Assembly (NCBI GenBank): GCA_017628435.1
Contig: JAGBZE010000059.1
Coordinates: forward strand, 1 to 9,400
Length of the DNA: 9,400 bases
Source: Akkermansia sp.
GTDB taxonomy: Bacteria; Verrucomicrobiota; Verrucomicrobiia; Verrucomicrobiales; Akkermansiaceae
Direction of reading: 5' to 3'
Every line of letters begins with the position of its first letter. Position 1 is the stretch's first letter. This document shows positions 5,281-9,400 of this stretch, piece by piece. Position numbers and translations under genes: made by a program. The notes beneath the pieces are model-generated. The model worked only from the letters and a program-made list of their open reading frames with translations, was not told the DNA's origin and made no database searches.

Positions 5281-6525
5281 ATGAAGATTATTCTTTCAAT
5301 GATGCGTGGAGTGCTGGGGCGCACCTGGGTGGTACCCGTGCTGACCGTGCTGGGTACCTGGCTGTGTATGTTTACTGTTTGCTGCCTGGGTGGCGCGAGC
5401 GGTGGAGTGGGGGTAGTGATGCGAATGCTTCTGGGCTGGGCGAATGTGGTAGTGTGGCTGGTGCAGGGGCTGCTGCTGCTGGGTTTGGGGGTGTGGCTCG
5501 TTGTGTTTACGGTGCGGCGGCTGATACAACGGCAGTGGAGGGCCATGCTTGCCTGGGTTTGGTCAGGGGGAGCAGCTGCGCTTGTGTGCCCTTCAATAGG
5601 AATGGGTATATTTGTATCAGCGTTTGCTTGTTACGACGATTTTACACTTGGTATCAGTGTGCCGGAGGAGCTGTCTCCCGGTGGACGTCACGGTATGGCC
5701 GTACCGCGGGCGATGCACTTCCAGGCGCCCCTGCATGAGGGGAAGGATGCCGAACTGCCTGCTGTCGTTCAGCAATATGCTGATTTGTGCAAGGTGGATA
5801 CTTCTATGTGCGTGGGTGGAGACGAGGTGTTGCCCACCACTGCATCGAATCTGGAGAAACTGGCCAAAGAGACACCGGAGTTGCTGCATGAGTACTGCCT
5901 CCGTGCCTATTGCTATGAGGTCCTGACTCCGGGGGTTCACGCATGCCGACATCTCTCAGCTCTGTACCATCCGGAAAAATCGGTTACAGGTGGCCCTCGT
6001 CTTAATGGTGATGAATGGATGGTGTCGTTTGCTCACGATTGGAGTTATGTAGGATATAAGCGGGACTCTGGGGAACCGTCTGTTTTTGCGCTGAAGGGAA
6101 TGCAGTTACTGGATGAAGCGCTCGCGCCGCTGGCCGCTAAAGCTGACCGGGAGACCCTGGATTCCCTGGTGCCTGCGCTGCCTGATAAGCCGTTCATCGT
6201 GCTGGAGCAGCGCGGTCAGCCGGGGATGTACCGGTTGCAACTTATGGCTCCGGCAGATTATCCTGCGGGTACATTCTGCGTGAAGACGCGTGAATATACA
6301 AAGAACAAGGAACTCAGCATCCGGAATACGCAGATTCAGAACCTGAGTACAAAGCTCTATCGCCAGATTTGCCAGCTTTCGGAGCCTGTTGATTTCACTG
6401 TGTACAGCGGGGAATGGGGGGAATACTATGCCTCCGTGTGGGAGTTGCATTTTATACCGGCGGATGGTTCGGTATCCCGCTGTGTGAACTCCCAGCTCTA
6501 CCTCATGCAGGGCTGGAGCCGATAA
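5281..6525 (+). CDS. hypothetical membrane protein with large cysteine-rich extracytoplasmic domain
   Basis: I do not recognise this family. From the ATG at 5281 the product has 414 residues. Three hydrophobic segments lie at about 16-36, 52-77 and 93-117. The basic stretch RRLIQRQWR (79-87) between the second and third and the basic N-terminus put both on the cytoplasmic side, so residues 118-414 should be outside. That domain holds nine cysteines (117, 170, 177, 206, 211, 222, 333, 364, 401), high for a protein of this size, and a C-terminal block DFTVYSGEWGEYYASVWELHF (371-391) that looks like a beta-rich domain, ending LMQGWSR. The frame is open upstream to a GTG at 5206, but the promoter at 5242-5270 lies within that extension, so 5281 is chosen. 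An exported thioredoxin-like gene follows after 25 bases, suggesting the cysteines are redox-handled by it; this is inference. A sensor, envelope assembly factor or structural protein are all possible. Confidence 0.8.
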   Translation: MKIILSMMRGVLGRTWVVPVLTVLGTWLCMFTVCCLGGASGGVGVVMRMLLGWANVVVWLVQGLLLLGLGVWLVVFTVRRLIQRQWRAMLAWVWSGGAAALVCPSIGMGIFVSAFACYDDFTLGISVPEELSPGGRHGMAVPRAMHFQAPLHEGKDAELPAVVQQYADLCKVDTSMCVGGDEVLPTTASNLEKLAKETPELLHEYCLRAYCYEVLTPGVHACRHLSALYHPEKSVTGGPRLNGDEWMVSFAHDWSYVGYKRDSGEPSVFALKGMQLLDEALAPLAAKADRETLDSLVPALPDKPFIVLEQRGQPGMYRLQLMAPADYPAGTFCVKTREYTKNKELSIRNTQIQNLSTKLYRQICQLSEPVDFTVYSGEWGEYYASVWELHFIPADGSVSRCVNSQLYLMQGWSR

Positions 6526-6550
6526 AATCAAACGAAATATCAAGCAAACG

Positions 6551-7480
6551 ATGAAACGTTTTCTGTGTGTAGGATTGATAGCTCCCGCTGTATTGGCGAG
6601 CCCGGTAATGGAAGCTGCCGGGTGGATGACTGATTTGCCTGCGGCTTGCCGCCTGGCTGAGAAGGAGAACAAGCTGGTGCTTATTGACTTTACTGGCTCC
6701 GACTGGTGCAGTGCCTGTGTGCGCCTACGCCGCAAGGTTCTGGATTCGCCTGCTTTCTGTGAGTTTGCTTTCTCCCGCTTTGTGCTGGTGGAGGTGGATT
6801 TGCCGCACCGGAAGAGTTTTGACCAGACTCTGCTGCGTCGGAATGAGGAGATTGCTAAGCGTTATGGTGTGTCGGGCTTTCCCACGCTGATGGTCATCAA
6901 TCCACAAGGTCAAGTGATGGGCGGTTTCCAGAATGGCGATGTAACGGAGGCTGAAGCAAGGAATCTGCTGGAGGGTGCTTGTGAGGCCGCTGAGCTGTTC
7001 CGGAAGGCTGCAGAGCAGGCGGGGGAAGAGCGAGCCCGGACTTTGTACCGTATTTTCCAGGGCTTCCCGGATAGTAAGTCGTTTGCTGTGCCCCGTGAGG
7101 AGTTGATGCATGCCATTATGGAGCTCGATGTGGCCAATGTGACAGGAATGCGAGGAATTGTGGCGGCAAAGGAGCAGGCCTGTCTGTTCCTGTCGCAGCG
7201 TGAGTCCGTGCCGCACGGCAGCCCCGAGATGGGGCGTTTGCTGGAGCAACAGCTGGCAGAGGCCCTGCCTGGAAACCGAAACGAGGTGATGATGGCTCGC
7301 TGTCAGCACTCTCTGGCAACGGCTGATAGTCTGGAATCGCTGGAGACCTCGCGCCGTATGTTTGAGGAATTGCTGCCGCATTTGCCGGAGGACGAGGCTT
7401 CAGAGCTGCGCCATTTCCTGCATACCTATTTCCGAGATCCGGCGGCGCTTCTGCAGATGCTCCGCTCGAACCGGCCTTGA
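6551..7480 (+). CDS. exported thioredoxin-fold protein with helical C-terminal extension
   Basis: The 309-residue product begins with a short basic-hydrophobic signal-like segment (MKRFLCVGLIAPAVLASPVMEA), probably cleaved near residues 17-23. A thioredoxin fold of the thioredoxin_7/DsbD-gamma type follows: KLVLIDFTGSDWCSAC (41-56) contains the redox motif Cys53-Ser-Ala-Cys56, and YGVSGFPTLMVINPQG (105-120) has the cis-proline at 111 and the next strand. The Trp-Cys-x-x-Cys setting and acidic DFTGSDW approach resemble envelope thioredoxin-like proteins common in Bacteroidota, Planctomycetota and Verrucomicrobiota. Residues 145-305 form a largely helical region rich in Glu, Ala and Arg that I cannot assign; it has about three further cysteines, including 211 and 251. 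The gene starts 25 bases after the membrane-protein gene, with no promoter or Shine-Dalgarno between them, so the two are co-transcribed. Whether it reduces or oxidises disulfides is not visible. A bidirectional terminator follows at 7482. Confidence 0.85.
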   Translation: MKRFLCVGLIAPAVLASPVMEAAGWMTDLPAACRLAEKENKLVLIDFTGSDWCSACVRLRRKVLDSPAFCEFAFSRFVLVEVDLPHRKSFDQTLLRRNEEIAKRYGVSGFPTLMVINPQGQVMGGFQNGDVTEAEARNLLEGACEAAELFRKAAEQAGEERARTLYRIFQGFPDSKSFAVPREELMHAIMELDVANVTGMRGIVAAKEQACLFLSQRESVPHGSPEMGRLLEQQLAEALPGNRNEVMMARCQHSLATADSLESLETSRRMFEELLPHLPEDEASELRHFLHTYFRDPAALLQMLRSNRP

Positions 7481-7481
7481 T

Positions 7482-7528
7482 AACAAAAAGAGCAGGTGGT
7501 GTTGATGCACCACCTGCTTATTTTTGTT
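7482..7528. terminator. bidirectional terminator between convergent genes
   Basis: AGCAGGTGGTG (7491-7501) and CACCACCTGCT (7508-7518) form a perfect 11-pair stem around the loop TTGATG. AACAAAAA (7482-7489) before it is the exact complement of TTTTTGTT (7521-7528) after it, so each strand sees a stem followed by a T-tract. It begins two bases after the thioredoxin-gene stop and 15 bases past the metG stop in the other direction, and should end both transcripts. Confidence 0.92.
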
Positions 7529-7542
7529 GTTTTGTGGATGAA

Positions 7543-9168
7543 TTAACCCTGCTGGGCGGCTTTGCGGGCTGCTTTTTCTGCAGCCTTGGCAGCCTTTGCG
7601 GCCATCTTTTCCTTCTCCTCCTCGGAGAGAATACGCGGGAACACCGGGCTGGGAGCCTGTACGCTGTGGCCATTCTTCACCAGACCCCAGGTCATAGCCT
7701 GCGGGGTGAGACCGGCAACATCCAGCTGAAGCTGGGAAAGAATGCGGGCAGAGGCTTCCGGCAGCACGCAGCCAAGCAGGAATCCAACCTGAGCGCAGCA
7801 TTCCAGCAGGTGGGCCAGTACGCGCTGCAGCTCGGGAAGCTTTTCTTCATCCTTGGCCAGTGTCCAGGGCTGCTTCTGCTCGATGTAGCTGTTGCACAGA
7901 CCTACGTGAGCGTTCAGCGCAGCCAGAGCATCGGAGGTATTGTAGGCGTTCATGCACTCAGCAAACCTGGATACCGTGTTGCTCATGCTCTCGCGCAGAG
8001 ACGCGGAAAGCTCATCATCGCCCTCGGTGAGGGTGACGGTGCCGCCGCAGTAGCGCACGCACATGTTGAGGGAGCGGTTGCAGAGGTTGCCGATATCGTT
8101 GGCAAGCTCGGTGTTGTAAATCATCTTCATGCGCTCCGGGTCAAAGTCGCTGTCATAGCCGGTCTTGGTGTCGCGCACCAGGTAGTAGCGCACAGCCTCG
8201 GGGCCGAAGGCATCACACAGGTCGTTCGGATCCACAATGTTGCCGAGGGACTTGGACATTTTCTCACCCTTGATGTTCAGCCAGCCGTGAACAAGAAGCT
8301 CCGGCATCTGCTCATCGGAGAAGCCCATGGCGTGCAGCATGCACAGCCAGTAGATGCCGTGGGCCGGTACCAGAATATCCTTGCCGATAACCTCGCATGC
8401 GGCGGGCCACAGCTTGTTGAAGTCCGGCAGACCAGCACCTTCCTCGGCCTTGTAACCGGCAAATGAGATGTAGTTTACCAGAGCGTCGAACCACACGTAG
8501 GTCACAAAATCCGGGTCGAAGGGCAGGGGAATACCCCAGGAAAGGCGGTCCTTCGGGCGGGAGATGCAAAGGTCTACGCCGGCTGAGCGCTCAATGGCGT
8601 TCAGGAGGTCCTGACGACGGAATTCGGGGGTGACAACGGAGGGGTGGTTGGTCACGTAGTTCTTCAGCCATTCTACCTGCTGGCTGAGGTTGAAGTACCA
8701 GTTTTCTTCCTCAAGCTCCACCACTTCGCCCCACTCCGGGCCGAACACGCCTTCCTCGTTGCGTTCCTTATCGGTGAGGAACTGCTCCTGGCGGATGGAA
8801 TAGAAACCCTTATAGCCCTTCTTGTACAGGCAGCCCTTTTCCTTGAGGTCGCTCAGAATGGCCTGCACACAGGCCTTGTGGCGGGCATCGGTTGTGGCGG
8901 CCCAGCCGTCATATTGGATGCCGAGACGCTCCCAGAGAGCAATGAACTTCTGCGTTACCATGTCGGCATATTCCTGGGGCTGCATGCCGGCGGCCTCGGC
9001 CTTCTGCTGCACTTTCTGGCCGTGCTGGTCCACACCCGTCAGGAAGAAAACCTCCTCGCCACACATTCGGTGCCAGCGAGAGAGAACGTCTGCCAGAACC
9101 TTCTCATACGCATGCCCGATGTGGGGTGCGCCGTTTGTGTAGTCAATTGCTGTTGTGATGTAGAACAT
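7543..9168 (-). CDS. metG: methionyl-tRNA synthetase, short form lacking zinc cysteines
   Basis: The 541-residue cytoplasmic class I synthetase charges tRNA-Met with methionine. The N-terminus FYITTAIDYTNGAPHIGHAYEK carries the HIGH motif at 16-19, and GEKMSKSLGN carries KMSKS at 303-307. The methionine-pocket blocks GVDQHG (45-50) and YVWFDALVNY (224-233) are intact, and the helical anticodon-binding domain (about 350-480) contains NDIGNLCNRS and the EQKQPWTLAKD block. The connective peptide (about 112-164) has no CxxC knuckles, so this is a zinc-free type. There is no C-terminal EMAPII-like tRNA-binding domain; instead the protein ends in a Lys/Ala/Glu-rich helix from about 516. The ATG at 9168 is fixed by the family N-terminus. 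It has its own promoter at 9178-9206 with practically no leader, and shares a terminator with the convergent thioredoxin-type gene. Confidence 0.97.
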   Translation of the reverse strand: MFYITTAIDYTNGAPHIGHAYEKVLADVLSRWHRMCGEEVFFLTGVDQHGQKVQQKAEAAGMQPQEYADMVTQKFIALWERLGIQYDGWAATTDARHKACVQAILSDLKEKGCLYKKGYKGFYSIRQEQFLTDKERNEEGVFGPEWGEVVELEEENWYFNLSQQVEWLKNYVTNHPSVVTPEFRRQDLLNAIERSAGVDLCISRPKDRLSWGIPLPFDPDFVTYVWFDALVNYISFAGYKAEEGAGLPDFNKLWPAACEVIGKDILVPAHGIYWLCMLHAMGFSDEQMPELLVHGWLNIKGEKMSKSLGNIVDPNDLCDAFGPEAVRYYLVRDTKTGYDSDFDPERMKMIYNTELANDIGNLCNRSLNMCVRYCGGTVTLTEGDDELSASLRESMSNTVSRFAECMNAYNTSDALAALNAHVGLCNSYIEQKQPWTLAKDEEKLPELQRVLAHLLECCAQVGFLLGCVLPEASARILSQLQLDVAGLTPQAMTWGLVKNGHSVQAPSPVFPRILSEEEKEKMAAKAAKAAEKAARKAAQQG

Positions 9169-9177
9169 AGCGCGGGG

Positions 9178-9206
9178 ATTCTACCATGCAGAAATGGTGG
9201 AATCAA
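9178..9206 (-). promoter_or_regulatory. metG promoter giving a near-leaderless mRNA
   Basis: On the - strand TTGATT (9206-9201) and TAGAAT (9183-9178) have a 17-base spacer. Only nine bases (9177-9169), without any purine-rich Shine-Dalgarno, separate the -10 box from the metG ATG, so the transcript should start within about 0 to 3 bases of the start codon. The promoter lies downstream of the terminator of the preceding gene, consistent with independent transcription. Confidence 0.7.
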
Positions 9207-9240
9207 GAGCAATCTGGTTCATTGTGCGCCATGAAGTCGC

Positions 9241-9275
9241 TAAAAGCAGCCAGGCGCGGAAACCCGCGCCTGGCT
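9241..9275 (-). terminator. terminator after the GTP cyclohydrolase II gene
   Basis: Bases 9248-9259 and 9264-9275 form a perfect, G+C-rich 12-pair stem around a four-base loop. In the - strand direction GC and then TTTT (complement of 9242-9245) follow, a short T-tract. It starts 12 bases after the stop of the GTP cyclohydrolase gene. On the + strand no T-tract follows, so the direction is clear. Confidence 0.82.
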
Positions 9276-9287
9276 GAAAACTGAGAA

Positions 9288-9400
9288 TCAGATAAGGTGA
9301 CCCATCCGGTCGCGCTTGGTATCGAGATAATGCTGGTTATCCTCGTGCGCGGGGATGGAGATGGCTACATGCTCCACCACATCCAGCCCGTGGCCGGAAA
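9288..9400 (-). CDS. GTP cyclohydrolase II, C-terminal fragment (ribA or ribBA), cut by window edge
   Basis: Only the last 36 complete codons are inside the window. They read SGHGLDVVEHVAISIP, then a variable turn, then YLDTKRDRMGHLI and the stop at 9288-9290. This matches the invariant end of GTP cyclohydrolase II, which usually reads like GYGLE-VVERVP...YLxTKRxRMGHLL. The enzyme opens GTP at the first committed step of riboflavin synthesis. In many bacteria it is the C-terminal half of a fusion with dihydroxybutanone-phosphate synthase (RibBA); the fragment cannot show which form this is, so no symbol is given. The gene runs leftward and ends at the hairpin at 9248-9275, just before the metG promoter. 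Confidence 0.88.
   Translation of the reverse strand, partial: SGHGLDVVEHVAISIPAHEDNQHYLDTKRDRMGHLI

Noticed and set aside
7477..8466. Open + strand frame of over 300 codons opposite metG
   Set aside because: It is antisense to an unambiguous MetRS with intact HIGH and KMSKS motifs, and its translation shows no recognisable domain. Long antisense frames are expected in G+C-rich coding DNA.
1..9400. CRISPR array, tRNA, insertion sequence, prophage or toxin-antitoxin content
   Set aside because: I saw no regularly spaced repeats, tRNA-like cloverleaf, transposase, integrase or paired small toxin/antitoxin genes.

Overview
The window (about 57% G+C by eye) looks like ordinary chromosome from a Verrucomicrobiota bacterium, most likely Akkermansiaceae. 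This placement is an impression from the protein styles (AsdA, IspA, a short MetRS without zinc cysteines, an atypical HU paralogue) and from the near absence of Shine-Dalgarno sequences; no marker gene here proves it. There is no insertion sequence, phage gene, CRISPR array, tRNA or rRNA.

Layout. Positions 1-241 form an AT-richer stretch with no convincing gene. On the + strand follow a six-helix YczE/DUF6198-type membrane protein (242-970), a hypoxanthine phosphoribosyltransferase (1026-1538) ending at a bulged hairpin terminator, and, from its own promoter, aspartate-semialdehyde dehydrogenase (asd) with a polyprenyl/farnesyl diphosphate synthase (ispA-like) 14 bases behind it. A terminator at 3663-3703 separates these from a convergent - strand operon, transcribed from 5129 down to 3719: a histidine phosphatase-fold protein whose second catalytic His is replaced, the MscL mechanosensitive channel, and an HU/IHF-family protein whose GTG start overlaps the mscL stop. 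A promoter pair near 5150-5270 divides this operon from a + strand pair: an unrecognised three-helix membrane protein with a large cysteine-rich outer domain, and an exported thioredoxin-fold protein with a WCSAC motif. A symmetric bidirectional terminator (7482-7528) lies between that pair and metG, which is read on the - strand from 9168. Upstream of metG sit a terminator and the last 36 codons of a GTP cyclohydrolase II gene (ribA/ribBA), cut by the window edge.

Most genes are core metabolism: purine salvage, aspartate-family amino acids, isoprenoids, methionyl-tRNA synthesis, riboflavin and osmotic protection. asd and ispA could both feed peptidoglycan synthesis, through diaminopimelate and undecaprenyl carrier, but that link is inference.

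The least ordinary things are: (1) a consistent promoter architecture in which near-consensus -35/-10 boxes with 16-17 base spacers end 9-21 bases before the start codon, so metG and the 5281 gene are probably leaderless or nearly so; (2) the phosphatase with Asn where catalysis normally needs His; (3) an HU protein lacking the arm-tip proline and translationally coupled to mscL; (4) the cysteine-rich membrane protein plus thioredoxin pair, the best candidate here for an undescribed envelope system. I found no strong evidence of a large novel system.
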